Part shown: piece by piece, positions 24,040 through 31,973 of the stretch
How the letters are laid out: every line of letters begins with the position of its first letter
Position numbering within the stretch: the stretch's first letter is position 1
From: an uncultured Lachnospiraceae bacterium
Lineage (GTDB): Bacteria > Bacillota > Clostridia > Lachnospirales > Lachnospiraceae
DNA: 36,320 nucleotides
Reading direction: 5' to 3'
Assembly (NCBI GenBank): GCA_910586405.1
Contig: CAJUII010000025.1
Span: 1-36,320 of the forward strand
Program-made: the position numbers and the translations under genes
The notes under the pieces: model-generated
Databases searched by the model: none
Told to the model about the DNA's origin: nothing
What the model saw: only the letters and a program-made list of their open reading frames with translations

Positions 24040-25458
24040 TTAATATCTGAAGTACAGGAAGGGGTTGTTGATTCCGATCGCCAGATAATAGACAGACCAC
24101 CAGAATATGACAAACGCCACGACGACGCCCGAAAATCGGTGCCGGATTCTGTCAAACAGTTTTTCAGGGTAATCAGTTGCAAAGAGAATGCTCGCGATCA
24201 GCAGCGGCGCATAATCCAATGCAAACCTCGTAAAGTCTGACAAGTCAAAATTTCCTTTTCCGCCGATAAAAGGGAACATCTGCTCCAGATAAACACAGAG
24301 TTCCTGAAAGTCGCTGATTGCAAAGATCGTCCAGCTGACGAGAATATAAAAAATCATGTAGGTATGCGACAGCAGCTTTGCAATAAAGTTATCGGCGTTC
24401 AGCCAGCGCAGTGTAATATTTTTTTCGATAATCTGAAGAATAAAGATAAAAATTCCCCAGAAGATGAAATTCCATGCCGCACCATGCCAAAAACCTGTGA
24501 GAAACCATACGACCAAGAGATTGAAAATAGTGCGGGCTGCCCCTTTTCGGTTGCCGCCAAGCGGGATGTACACATATTCACGAAACCAGGCGCCGAGCGT
24601 AATATGCCATCTGCGCCAGAAATCAGTGACACTCCGTGCCATATAAGGATGTTGAAAGTTCGCAGGCATATAAAAGCCAAGCATTTCCCCGAGCCCGACC
24701 GCCATCAGGGAATATCCGCAGAAGTCGAAGTAGAGCTGCATGGAATAGGCAAAGGCACCAAGCCATGCGAGCGGAGTAGAGACACTCTCAAAACCGATCG
24801 TACACACCTCATTCCACAGTGTGCCTATGCGGTTTGCGATGATGACTTTGTATCCGAGACCGATGATAAAAGTCTTGAGACCATTGTCAAAACCATGGAT
24901 GGAAATCGTGCGTTCTTTCAGTGCATCGCGGATGTTGGAGTAGACGACGATCGGGCCTGCAATCAACTGGGGAAACATACACAAATACGCGCCAAGGCTG
25001 ACATAGGATTGATCCGCTTTGGTCCGTCCAAGATAGACATCGATGACATAGGATGCAATCTGGAAGGTATAGAAGCTGATTCCCAGCGGCAGCGTGACGT
25101 TGAGAGTATAGAATCTCCAATGGATATCGAGCAGTCTCAGCGCTGCATTAATATTTTCAATAAAGAAATTCGTGTATTTAAAAAAGAGCAAAAATCCAAA
25201 ATTGTAGATGAGTGATAAAATAAGCAGCATAGTCTGCTCAAGTTTTCTGCCGTGAAAACGTTCTATGCCTCTGCCCAGCAAAAAGTTTACAGTGATGGAA
25301 CAGAGAATCAGGAACAGATAGTAAGGCTCCCCAAAGCTGTAGAAGACCAGACTTCCCAAAAAGAGAAGAAGATTTCGGCTTTTGGTGGGAAAAATATAAT
25401 ATAAAACCAAAAAAATTGGTAAAAATACAAAAATAAATGAAAGGCTGCTAAAAACCAT
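24040..25458 (-). CDS. MBOAT-family O-acyltransferase (AlgI/PatA type)
   Basis: Polytopic membrane protein of 472 residues that probably moves an acyl group, usually acetyl, across the membrane for attachment to a polysaccharide or cell-wall polymer. The N-terminus MVFSSLSFIFVFLPIFLVLYY, the block YMARSVTDFWRRWHITLGAWFREYVYIPLGGN and the catalytic His325 in TGFWHGAAWNFIFWG are diagnostic of the AlgI/DltB group. I chose the start at 25458 because GGGGGAG lies 5 nt before it; the frame is open to 25548 without a ribosome site. No Dlt or Alg genes accompany it, so the polymer is unknown. Confidence 0.93.
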   Translation of the reverse strand: MVFSSLSFIFVFLPIFLVLYYIFPTKSRNLLLFLGSLVFYSFGEPYYLFLILCSITVNFLLGRGIERFHGRKLEQTMLLILSLIYNFGFLLFFKYTNFFIENINAALRLLDIHWRFYTLNVTLPLGISFYTFQIASYVIDVYLGRTKADQSYVSLGAYLCMFPQLIAGPIVVYSNIRDALKERTISIHGFDNGLKTFIIGLGYKVIIANRIGTLWNEVCTIGFESVSTPLAWLGAFAYSMQLYFDFCGYSLMAVGLGEMLGFYMPANFQHPYMARSVTDFWRRWHITLGAWFREYVYIPLGGNRKGAARTIFNLLVVWFLTGFWHGAAWNFIFWGIFIFILQIIEKNITLRWLNADNFIAKLLSHTYMIFYILVSWTIFAISDFQELCVYLEQMFPFIGGKGNFDLSDFTRFALDYAPLLIASILFATDYPEKLFDRIRHRFSGVVVAFVIFWWSVYYLAIGINNPFLYFRY

Positions 25459-25511
25459 GATGCTCCCCCATAAATCATGATGCAAACAAAAATATATATA
25501 AAAAGCATGAA

Positions 25512-25533
25512 ATACCTGTTGGTTCACAGGTAT
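25512..25533 (-). promoter_or_regulatory. Leader hairpin upstream of the MBOAT gene
   Basis: ATACCTGT (25512-25519) pairs with ACAGGTAT (25526-25533) around a 6-nt loop, 54 nt before the MBOAT start on the minus strand. It lies just downstream of the predicted transcript start. The minus-strand sequence after it reaches a T5 run after 6 nt, so weak attenuation is possible. Confidence 0.35.
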
Positions 25534-25553
25534 CTTTTGCTGAATCAATAATT

Positions 25554-25562
25554 ATTATAGCA
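25554..25562 (-). promoter_or_regulatory. Extended -10 promoter of the MBOAT/SGNH pair
   Basis: On the minus strand TGCTATAAT gives a perfect -10 with the TGn extension. No good -35 lies 16-18 nt further out, which extended -10 promoters tolerate. The expected transcript would start near 25547. Confidence 0.55.
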
Positions 25563-25789
25563 AAAATAAAAGTATAATTCCATAGAATTATTTAATTTTA
25601 TTATACAAACAATACCATGAATCTATGAATAAATTATAGCAGATTAAACATTCGAAGCGGATTGTCATACTCATGTATATGCATTGGGGAAAGAAATATG
25701 CTCTTGCAGGAATTATAAAAATTTGTTACAGTGTAATGGATAGAAAAGGCTCTTGAGGCTTAAAATTTTTGATAAAGAGGCAATGAGGC

Positions 25790-26860
25790 ATGAATTTATC
25801 TCGCAATAAATATATTATAAGGTTCTCGGCTGTCATGATGGCAGCTGTCCTTGCGCTGACAGGATGTAAAATAAAATTAAATGAGCACGCAAACACAAAG
25901 ATTGTACTGACAACGGGATTTGATAAGGACGAGGTATTTCGAATAGATAAGACCTCCTGCCGGCTGCCGGAAATCATGGTTTATCTGACCAATACCCAAA
26001 ATCAGTATGAGCAGGCACTCGGCAGCCAGATCTGGGAGACATCCTACAAGGGGGAGACGCTGGAAGAAAATGTCAAGGAGACTGTGCTTGCCCGAATCGC
26101 GCGCATCAAGGCGATGAACCTTCTGGCTGCAAAATATGAGATGGCGCTCTCAGAAGAGGAAGCCAGTGCTGCCAAAAAGGCGGCGAAGCAGTATTATGAA
26201 TCCCTGAATGAGAGGGAGCGGGAACTTCTGGATGTGGATGAGAAATTATTGTGCACTATGTACGAAGAGTATGCTCTGTCGGGGAAAGTGTATGAATACC
26301 TCATCGCGGACATCAATCCTGAGATCAGTGATGATGAGGCGAGAACCATTACGGTTCAGCATGTGCTGATCAAGACGTATACGCAGAATGAGGCGGGGGA
26401 GTATGTGCCGTACTCCGAGGAGGCAAAGAGAGCGGCTTATCAGAAGGCGCGCGAAGTACTCGTGAAGGCGAAAGATGGAGAGGAGTTTGCCGGGCTGGTC
26501 GCCGTGTACAGCGAGGACAGCAATTCCACCTATTCATTTGGAAAGGGGACAATGGATGCTGCGTTTGAGGAGGCGGCTTTTAACCTCGGAACAGACGAGA
26601 TCAGCGGTATTGTAGAGTCGGAGCACGGCTATCATATCATCAAATGCATCAGTACGTTTGACAGAGATGAGACAGACAGAAATAAAGTAAAAATTGTGGA
26701 GCAGCGCCGGAAAGAGGTATTCAACGAGGAGTATTCGGGATTTGTGGAGGGGCTTACCAGAAGCCTGAATGAAAAGCTTTGGGCATCTGTGGGGTTTATA
26801 GAGGATGAACAGGTGACAACAAGCAGTTTTTTTGATGTGTATCACGAAGTATTCTCGTAA
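25790..26860 (+). CDS. PpiC/PrsA-type peptidyl-prolyl isomerase lipoprotein
   Basis: Extracytoplasmic foldase of 356 residues. The signal peptide ends in a lipobox LALTGC with Cys26 as the lipidated residue. A SurA-like N-terminal helical region spans about 55-180 (QYEQALGSQIW, LEENVKETVLARIARIKAMNLLAAKYE). The parvulin rotamase domain spans about 185-288 (ITVQHVLIKT, DGEEFAGLVAVYSEDSNS, FEEAAFNLGTDEISGIVES, GYHIIKCI). A helical tail follows. The ribosome site is weak: AGAGG about 12 nt upstream. There is no terminator before the CIRCE element of htpG downstream, so some read-through is possible. It likely folds secreted proteins at the outer face of the membrane. Confidence 0.92.
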   Translation: MNLSRNKYIIRFSAVMMAAVLALTGCKIKLNEHANTKIVLTTGFDKDEVFRIDKTSCRLPEIMVYLTNTQNQYEQALGSQIWETSYKGETLEENVKETVLARIARIKAMNLLAAKYEMALSEEEASAAKKAAKQYYESLNERERELLDVDEKLLCTMYEEYALSGKVYEYLIADINPEISDDEARTITVQHVLIKTYTQNEAGEYVPYSEEAKRAAYQKAREVLVKAKDGEEFAGLVAVYSEDSNSTYSFGKGTMDAAFEEAAFNLGTDEISGIVESEHGYHIIKCISTFDRDETDRNKVKIVEQRRKEVFNEEYSGFVEGLTRSLNEKLWASVGFIEDEQVTTSSFFDVYHEVFS

Positions 26861-26904
26861 ATCAAGAACATATTCTAAAGGAAATATAAACAAAGTCTAA
26901 ATTA

Positions 26905-26931
26905 TTAGCACTCAGATAGATTGAGTGCTAA
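26905..26931 (+). promoter_or_regulatory. CIRCE operator (HrcA binding site) upstream of htpG
   Basis: TTAGCACTC (26905-26913), a 9-nt spacer and GAGTGCTAA (26923-26931) match the CIRCE inverted repeat exactly. This is the operator of the heat-shock repressor HrcA, normally found before groESL and hrcA-grpE-dnaK. Here it is 104 nt before the htpG start. Confidence 0.96.
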
Positions 26932-26938
26932 TTTTTGC

Positions 26939-26967
26939 TTGACTTTTGCATTTTAGGGTATTAAACT
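26939..26967 (+). promoter_or_regulatory. Probable sigma-A promoter of htpG
   Basis: TTGACT (26939-26944), a 17-nt spacer and TAAACT (26962-26967). The CIRCE element ends 7 nt before the -35 box, so HrcA would bind just upstream rather than over the start site. A second promoter upstream of CIRCE cannot be excluded. Confidence 0.6.
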
Positions 26968-27035
26968 ATCTAACAGACAGGGCATTTACCTGATATAAAT
27001 GATGTTAATAGAAATGAGAAAGGAACGTGATTTTT

Positions 27036-29156
27036 ATGGCAGAGAAGCGTGGAAGCTTGTCCATCAACAGTGAAAATATTTTTCCAATTATTAAAAAGTG
27101 GTTGTATTCGGACCATGATATCTTTTATAGGGAGTTAATCTCCAATGGTTGTGACGCCATCACCAAGTTAAAGAAACTTGAGATGATGGGGGAGTATGAA
27201 TTTCCAGCGGATGTCAAGAAAGATATTCACATCATTGTCAATCCAGAGCAGAAGACACTCAAGTTTATTGATACTGGACTTGGCATGACAGCGGATGAAG
27301 TGGAAGAGTATATCAATCAGATTGCTTTTTCAGGCGCGACAGACTTTATTGAGAAATATAAGGACAAGACAAATGATGATCAGATTATAGGTCATTTCGG
27401 ACTTGGTTTTTATTCTGCGTTTATGGTGGCAGACGAGGTTCATATTGATACCCTTTCGTATAAGAAGGATGCACAGCCAGTACATTGGGAGTGCGATGGC
27501 GGCACAGAGTTTTCGATGACAGATGGAGACAGGACAAGCGTTGGTACAGAGATCACGCTGTTTCTCAATGAAGACTGCCTGGAATTTTGCAATGAGTACA
27601 AGGCAAGGGAGGTCATCAAAAAATACTGCTCTTTTATGCCGTATGAGATTTATCTCGAGAAGGCAAATGCACCAGAGGAGTTTGAGACCATCGATCCCGA
27701 TGACAAGAGAGAAGATGATGTTGTCGTAGAGACAGTCGAGGAGGAGAAGGAGATTCCCGGCGAGGATGGTGCGGAGCCAACCAAGGAGAAAGTGACAAAG
27801 CTCAAGATCAAGAAGCGCCCTGTGCCGTTAAATGAGATACATCCTTTGTGGGCAAAGCATCCAAACGAGTGTACCAAAGAGGAATATATTGATTTCTATC
27901 GCAAGGTGTTTGCAGATTACAAGGAGCCTCTCTTCTGGATTCACTTAAATATGGATTATCCGTTTAATATGAAAGGTATCCTCTATTTCCCGAAGATTAA
28001 TATGGAGTATGAGTCTATTGAGGGAACGATCAAACTGTATAATAACCAAGTATTTATCGCGGATAATATCAAGGAAGTCATACCAGAATTTTTATTGCTG
28101 TTAAAGGGCGTTATCGACTGCCCAGATCTGCCGCTGAATGTATCGAGAAGTGCACTGCAAAATGATGGATTTGTGACAAAGATCAGTGAGTACATTACGA
28201 AGAAGGTTGCAGACAAACTATCCGGCATGTGCAAGACCGATAAAGAGAACTATGAGAAATATTGGGATGATATCAGCCCTTTTATCAAATTTGGCTGTCT
28301 GAAGGATGACAAGTTCTGTGAGAAGATGACAGACTATATCTTATTTAAGAACCTTGATGGCAAGTACTTGACACTGCCAGAGTGTCTGGAAGTAGAGAAG
28401 ACAGACCCAGATGAAGTAGAAAATAAAGAAGAGAATGCAGCTTCTGCAACAGATGCTGAGACGGGGGAAAAGATCGACGCAGAAATCGTTGATGGGGACG
28501 ACGATGTGGTGGAGATTCCAACAGAAGACAAAGAGACAAAGGAGAAGATTATCTACTATGTGACAGATCTCGTACAGCAGAGTCAGTATGTGAATATGTT
28601 CAAGAAGGCAGGTATGGACGCTGTTGTGCTGCCTGAAAAGATTGATCAGCCTTTTGTGTCCCAGCTTGAAGCGAAGAATGAGGGGATCAAGTTCGCGCGT
28701 ATCGATGCAGATCTGACAGATACTTTCAAGGCGGAGAACTCCAAGGAAGAAGAGGAGGCGCTCACAAAGAAGAGTGAGGAGATTGCAGAGGTATTCAAGA
28801 AAGCTGTGAACAATGATTCTATCACTGTGAAAGTGGAGAAACTCAAAAATGAGGACATTGCATCTATGATTACTGTTTCCGAAGAGTCGCGAAGAATGCA
28901 GGATATGATGAAGATGTATGCAATGCCAGGTATGGATTTAGGAATGGGCATGGGCAAAGAGGGGCAAACACTCATTCTGAATGCCAATAATAAACTTGTC
29001 TCATATATTCTGGAGAACAAGGAAGGAGAGAATGTAGCGCTCATGTGTGAACAGCTCTATGATTTGGCACTGATTCAGCAGGCACCATTACAGCCAGATG
29101 CCATGACAAAGTTTATCGACAGAAGCAACAAGATCATGATGCTTTTGACAAGATAA
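27036..29156 (+). CDS. htpG: Molecular chaperone HtpG (bacterial Hsp90) with acidic insertions
   Basis: ATP-driven dimeric chaperone of 706 residues, about 80 longer than E. coli HtpG. The GHKL ATPase domain has RELISNGCDA (the ATP-contacting Asn), DTGLGMT and GHFGLGFYSAFM. The middle domain includes RGVID-like LLKGVIDCPDLPLNVSRS. A charged linker follows the ATPase domain (about 218-262, with VEEEKEIPGEDG). A second acidic insertion lies at about 455-510 (ENKEENAASATDAETGEK, DGDDDVVEIPTEDKE). Both explain the extra length. The ATG at 27036 is preceded by AAAGGA at 11 nt; the GTG at 27027 is closer to that site and is the alternative start. Regulation by HrcA is implied by the CIRCE element. 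Confidence 0.96.
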   Translation: MAEKRGSLSINSENIFPIIKKWLYSDHDIFYRELISNGCDAITKLKKLEMMGEYEFPADVKKDIHIIVNPEQKTLKFIDTGLGMTADEVEEYINQIAFSGATDFIEKYKDKTNDDQIIGHFGLGFYSAFMVADEVHIDTLSYKKDAQPVHWECDGGTEFSMTDGDRTSVGTEITLFLNEDCLEFCNEYKAREVIKKYCSFMPYEIYLEKANAPEEFETIDPDDKREDDVVVETVEEEKEIPGEDGAEPTKEKVTKLKIKKRPVPLNEIHPLWAKHPNECTKEEYIDFYRKVFADYKEPLFWIHLNMDYPFNMKGILYFPKINMEYESIEGTIKLYNNQVFIADNIKEVIPEFLLLLKGVIDCPDLPLNVSRSALQNDGFVTKISEYITKKVADKLSGMCKTDKENYEKYWDDISPFIKFGCLKDDKFCEKMTDYILFKNLDGKYLTLPECLEVEKTDPDEVENKEENAASATDAETGEKIDAEIVDGDDDVVEIPTEDKETKEKIIYYVTDLVQQSQYVNMFKKAGMDAVVLPEKIDQPFVSQLEAKNEGIKFARIDADLTDTFKAENSKEEEEALTKKSEEIAEVFKKAVNNDSITVKVEKLKNEDIASMITVSEESRRMQDMMKMYAMPGMDLGMGMGKEGQTLILNANNKLVSYILENKEGENVALMCEQLYDLALIQQAPLQPDAMTKFIDRSNKIMMLLTR

Positions 29157-29162
29157 AATCAT

Positions 29163-29197
29163 AAAAAATCGAGCGGGTTTTATCCGCTCGATTTTTT
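29163..29197. terminator. Bidirectional terminator between htpG and a convergent gene
   Basis: AAAAAATCGAGCGG (29163-29176) pairs perfectly over 14 bp with CCGCTCGATTTTTT (29184-29197) around a 7-nt loop, giving U-tracts on both strands. Confidence 0.93.
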
Positions 29198-29203
29198 ATA
29201 CAT

Positions 29204-29746
29204 TCATTTTTTAGTGTCCATTACATAGAGTTGTGTCATTCGGTCATGATCAACGAACCAGGAGTCCTTGTCCTTGGTGCCCGTAACCTGACAAAGTGTC
29301 GTACAAATGCCGAGAGCGGGATTCCAGAGATAATCCCGTTCTTCGTAGATACCAAGCAGAACCTTTCTGTCCACAAGACCTGTAAAACCAAGAGATTTTA
29401 GTGGCTTAAGTCTCAATTCAAAACCAAGCCGGGGATTGTACGTCGAGATGATAACCCCCTCTTTAAGAATATTGCGTATTGCTACACTTTCATAGCATCT
29501 GCGCACAATACCAACCATACGGATTTCACATGCACGTGTGAGATCTTCATCGCGCAGGTCAGTCTGTAGCAGGTATCTTCCATCCTGGGTTGGAAACGTA
29601 AAATTTTCATCTGCAACATCTGAGTAAAGTACGAAACGTCCAACGCCCAAATACATAGCGGGATATTCCTTGCCACAGTACATAACATAGAGCCCTTCAC
29701 GGTATTCACCGGTGGAGGTGCCCTCAAAATCATAACGCTCCTTCAT
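29204..29746 (-). CDS. Conserved-looking hypothetical protein, beta-rich
   Basis: I do not recognise this 180-residue soluble protein. It has no signal peptide or membrane helix. The sequence alternates short strands and turns (GLYVMYCGKEYPAMYLGVGRF, GRYLLQTDLRDEDL, GVIISTYNPRLGFELRL, RKVLLGIYEERDYLW), which suggests a mostly beta fold, and ends in a charged tail. GGAGA lies about 13 nt before the chosen ATG at 29746; the frame is open to 29803, and the longer version would start without a good ribosome site. It is convergent with htpG and divergent from the pilT-like gene. Confidence 0.72.
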   Translation of the reverse strand: MKERYDFEGTSTGEYREGLYVMYCGKEYPAMYLGVGRFVLYSDVADENFTFPTQDGRYLLQTDLRDEDLTRACEIRMVGIVRRCYESVAIRNILKEGVIISTYNPRLGFELRLKPLKSLGFTGLVDRKVLLGIYEERDYLWNPALGICTTLCQVTGTKDKDSWFVDHDRMTQLYVMDTKK

Positions 29747-30065
29747 ATTGCCCGCGTCTCCTTCTTTTTTTTCTTGAAAGTATGCAGAAAAAAATAAGTA
29801 CAACCTATCAATATTTATATCATAGTATATGAAAAGCGTGATGACAAGGGGGTAAGTTAGTACAAAATAACAGCAACACGGAATTTGCGGAATCGTATGA
29901 TTTTTTGGAAAAATCTTATTTTTCTTATGAATTTGATAAATTCTAAAAAAATTCTAAATATTTAATTGATAAAGGAGAAATAGCGTGATATTATATGATA
30001 TAATAATGAAGATGTGACTACAGTACCAATGAGCACACGAATTAAGAAAGGCAGGGCAATAGAAT
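29747..30065. other. Gene-free divergent region before the pilT-like gene
   Basis: This 319-nt stretch is AT-rich. It holds a weak GATTTTT/AAAAATC hairpin at 29899-29915 followed by T's, and an extended -10 at 29996-30004. There is also a 10-codon GTG-initiated frame (29985-30017) with a good AAAGGAG site. I see no larger coding region on either strand. Confidence 0.6.
29996..30004 (+). promoter_or_regulatory. Extended -10 promoter of the pilT-like gene
   Basis: TGATATAAT is a perfect -10 with the TGn extension. No good -35 lies at the usual distance. Transcription would start near 30011, about 55 nt before the ATG. Confidence 0.55.
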
Positions 30066-31124
30066 ATGGCACACACGGTTGAGGAGATATTGGCAGCGGC
30101 AAAAAGGGCGGGAGCGTCCGATGTACACATCACTGTGGGTATTCCTCCCAAAATGCGAGTCAATGGAAAGCTGATCACAATGGAGGGGGATCGCCTGCTC
30201 CCACCAGATACGTTAGAGATTGCCAATTCCGTGATGAATGACAGCCAGAGGCAGCGTTTTGAGGAAAAAGGTGAAGTGGATATGTCCTTTGCCATCGCGG
30301 GCGAGGGGCGTTACCGAGTCAATGTGTATAAGCAGCGCGGGTCGGCTGCCATGGCATTTCGTCTGGTTGATACTGTCGTGCCATCGCCTGAAGTGCTGGG
30401 AGTGCCATCATCTGTTATAGATTTATATCAGAAAAAGCGAGGTTTGATACTTGTGACAGGTCCCACGGGCAGTGGCAAGTCCACGACGCTTGCCGCCATT
30501 ATTGACAAGATCAACAATATGCGGGAGGTACATGTTATCACGCTGGAAGATCCGATTGAATATCTGCACCAGCACAAGCAGGCAATTGTAAACCAGAGGG
30601 AAATCGGTTTGGACTCGATGTCATATGCCAACGCGCTGCGCGCTGCGCTGCGTGAGGACCCGGATGTGATTTTGGTGGGAGAGATGCGTGATTTTGAGAC
30701 GATCAGTGTCGCGATCACAGCGGCGGAGACGGGACATTTGGTGTTGTCCACACTGCATACAATTGGAGCAGCCAGCACTGTTGACCGTGTGATCGATGTA
30801 TTTCCGCCGCATCAGCAGCAACAGATTCGCGTTCAGCTGGCAAATGTACTAGAGGCAGTCATATCACAGCAGTTGGTGCCGATGATAGGCGGTAAGGGGC
30901 GTGTCGCAGCATTTGAGGTACTCCACTCAAACTCGGCGGTCAGAAACTTGATACGAGAGGGAAAGACACACCAGATAACGAGCGTTATGCAAACAAATAG
31001 AAAAACGGGCATGATGACAATGGACGATGCACTCTGCCAGCTTTACAATGAATACAAAATAGATAAAGAAATGGCATTGCAATTTGCACAGGACCCCGAA
31101 TCGATGAAAAATAAATTATTCTGA
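30066..31124 (+). CDS. pilT: PilT-like type IV pilus retraction ATPase
   Basis: Hexameric secretion-superfamily ATPase of 352 residues. The N-terminal domain (AKRAGASDVHITVGIPPKMRVNG) and the RecA-like core are complete. Walker A is GPTGSGKST (132-140), the Asp box is ITLEDPIEYLH, Walker B is DPDVILVGEMRD, and the His box is GHLVLSTLHT. PilT depolymerises pilin to retract pili. No pilin, PilB, PilC or PilM-Q gene lies within the window, so it is an orphan here. The C-terminus (DDALCQLYNEYKIDKEMALQFAQDP) is PilT-like rather than PilB-like. The ribosome site (AGG) is modest. Confidence 0.92.
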   Translation: MAHTVEEILAAAKRAGASDVHITVGIPPKMRVNGKLITMEGDRLLPPDTLEIANSVMNDSQRQRFEEKGEVDMSFAIAGEGRYRVNVYKQRGSAAMAFRLVDTVVPSPEVLGVPSSVIDLYQKKRGLILVTGPTGSGKSTTLAAIIDKINNMREVHVITLEDPIEYLHQHKQAIVNQREIGLDSMSYANALRAALREDPDVILVGEMRDFETISVAITAAETGHLVLSTLHTIGAASTVDRVIDVFPPHQQQQIRVQLANVLEAVISQQLVPMIGGKGRVAAFEVLHSNSAVRNLIREGKTHQITSVMQTNRKTGMMTMDDALCQLYNEYKIDKEMALQFAQDPESMKNKLF

Positions 31125-31241
31125 TACTTTTATAATATAAGAAACAAACTCTTGTTATGATATCTGCAATTTTTACTTGTTGCTCGAGTGGAGTCAACAG
31201 TGACAGATTTTTAGAACAGGAGATTTTATTTTTGATAATAA

Positions 31242-31270
31242 ATGACAAATCAGGGAAAATAGTTTACAAT
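31242..31270 (+). promoter_or_regulatory. Promoter of the DUF1653 gene
   Basis: ATGACA (31242-31247), a 17-nt spacer and TACAAT (31265-31270) each match five of six consensus bases. The expected start is near 31277. A bulged hairpin at 31178-31199, upstream of it, may end the pilT transcript weakly. Confidence 0.65.
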
Positions 31271-31297
31271 AGAGCTTATTAAATATGGAAAGAAGGT

Positions 31298-31957
31298 ATG
31301 ATTGCAGTTATGAGACCAAATCCCAGACCACAGGAAATATACAGACATTTTAAGGGAAACATGTACCAGATCATCACCTTGGCACGCCACTCTGAGAATG
31401 GCATGAAAATGGTGGTATACCAGCAGCTCTATGCGCCGTATGAGGTGTATGTGCGTCCCCTTGAAATGTTTATGAGTAAGATTGATGCTAGAAAATATCC
31501 CAATGAGAAACAAGTATATCGTTTTGAACGGCTGGATATCAAAGGAGAGGAAGCTGCCGAACCGCTCAAAGAGACATCCGTGCAGACACTCAACAGGATT
31601 TTGAACAGAGGAAAGAAGGAGCAGGAAGCAGTACAGGAACCAGAGCCAAATCCAAAGCATATTCCTGTGCCAGAACCAATGCAGGCAGCATCACCTACAA
31701 GTGTGCCGACCTCTGATACGAAAGATAGCGATGCACTCGACGAGGGACTTTTGGAATTTCTGGATGCAGATACCTATGAGAAAAAACTTCAGATACTCAG
31801 TATGCTTCATTCAAGGATAACAGATGCTATGATTGATACGATGGCGGTAAGTCTTGATACGGAGGTGAAGGAGGGGGATATAGAGACTCGTTACAATGAG
31901 ATCAAAAACTGTCTCCTGACGATGGAACGGTTTGAGTGTAATAGACTCAGACCATAG
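31298..31957 (+). CDS. DUF1653-domain protein with Pro-rich linker and helical C-terminus
   Basis: Protein of 219 residues. The N-terminal about 80 residues form a DUF1653 domain (PRPQEIYRHFKGNMYQII, ARHSENGMKMVVYQQLY, YVRPLEMFMSKID), a small SH3-like barrel whose function is unknown. A Pro/Glu-rich linker follows (about 115-150, EPEPNPKHIPVPEP), then a C-terminal helical region of about 65 residues (EGLLEFLDADTYEKKLQILSMLHSRITDAMIDTMAVSLD). DUF1653 usually occurs alone, so the extension is notable. The start is uncertain: AGAAGG is too close to the ATG at 31298 and far from the in-frame ATG at 31310. The glycosyltransferase gene begins 16 nt after the stop. Confidence 0.82.
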   Translation: MIAVMRPNPRPQEIYRHFKGNMYQIITLARHSENGMKMVVYQQLYAPYEVYVRPLEMFMSKIDARKYPNEKQVYRFERLDIKGEEAAEPLKETSVQTLNRILNRGKKEQEAVQEPEPNPKHIPVPEPMQAASPTSVPTSDTKDSDALDEGLLEFLDADTYEKKLQILSMLHSRITDAMIDTMAVSLDTEVKEGDIETRYNEIKNCLLTMERFECNRLRP

Positions 31958-31973
31958 ATGATTGGAGAGGATT

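Larger units (their letters stand above)
25459..25789. other. Gene-free divergent region between the MBOAT and foldase genes
   Basis: This 331-nt AT-rich stretch holds the regulatory signals of two divergent genes. For the minus strand I see an extended -10 (25554-25562) and a leader hairpin (25512-25533). For the plus strand only a weak pair is visible (TTGCAG then TACAGT at 17 nt, about 25704-25732). I found no convincing small gene; a 27-codon frame from about 25673 lacks a ribosome site. Confidence 0.6.

Noticed and set aside
24364..25215. A 283-codon open frame on the plus strand within the MBOAT gene
   Set aside because: The opposite strand encodes a clear MBOAT protein with a catalytic His; the plus frame is low in hydrophobic residues and lacks a ribosome site.
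25673..25756. A 27-codon frame upstream of the PpiC-type lipoprotein gene
   Set aside because: There is no ribosome site, and the sequence overlaps the presumed promoter region.
29985..30017. Ten-codon leader peptide before the pilT-like gene
   Set aside because: It has a good AAAGGAG site, but the predicted extended -10 lies inside the frame, so the transcript would start too late to include it.
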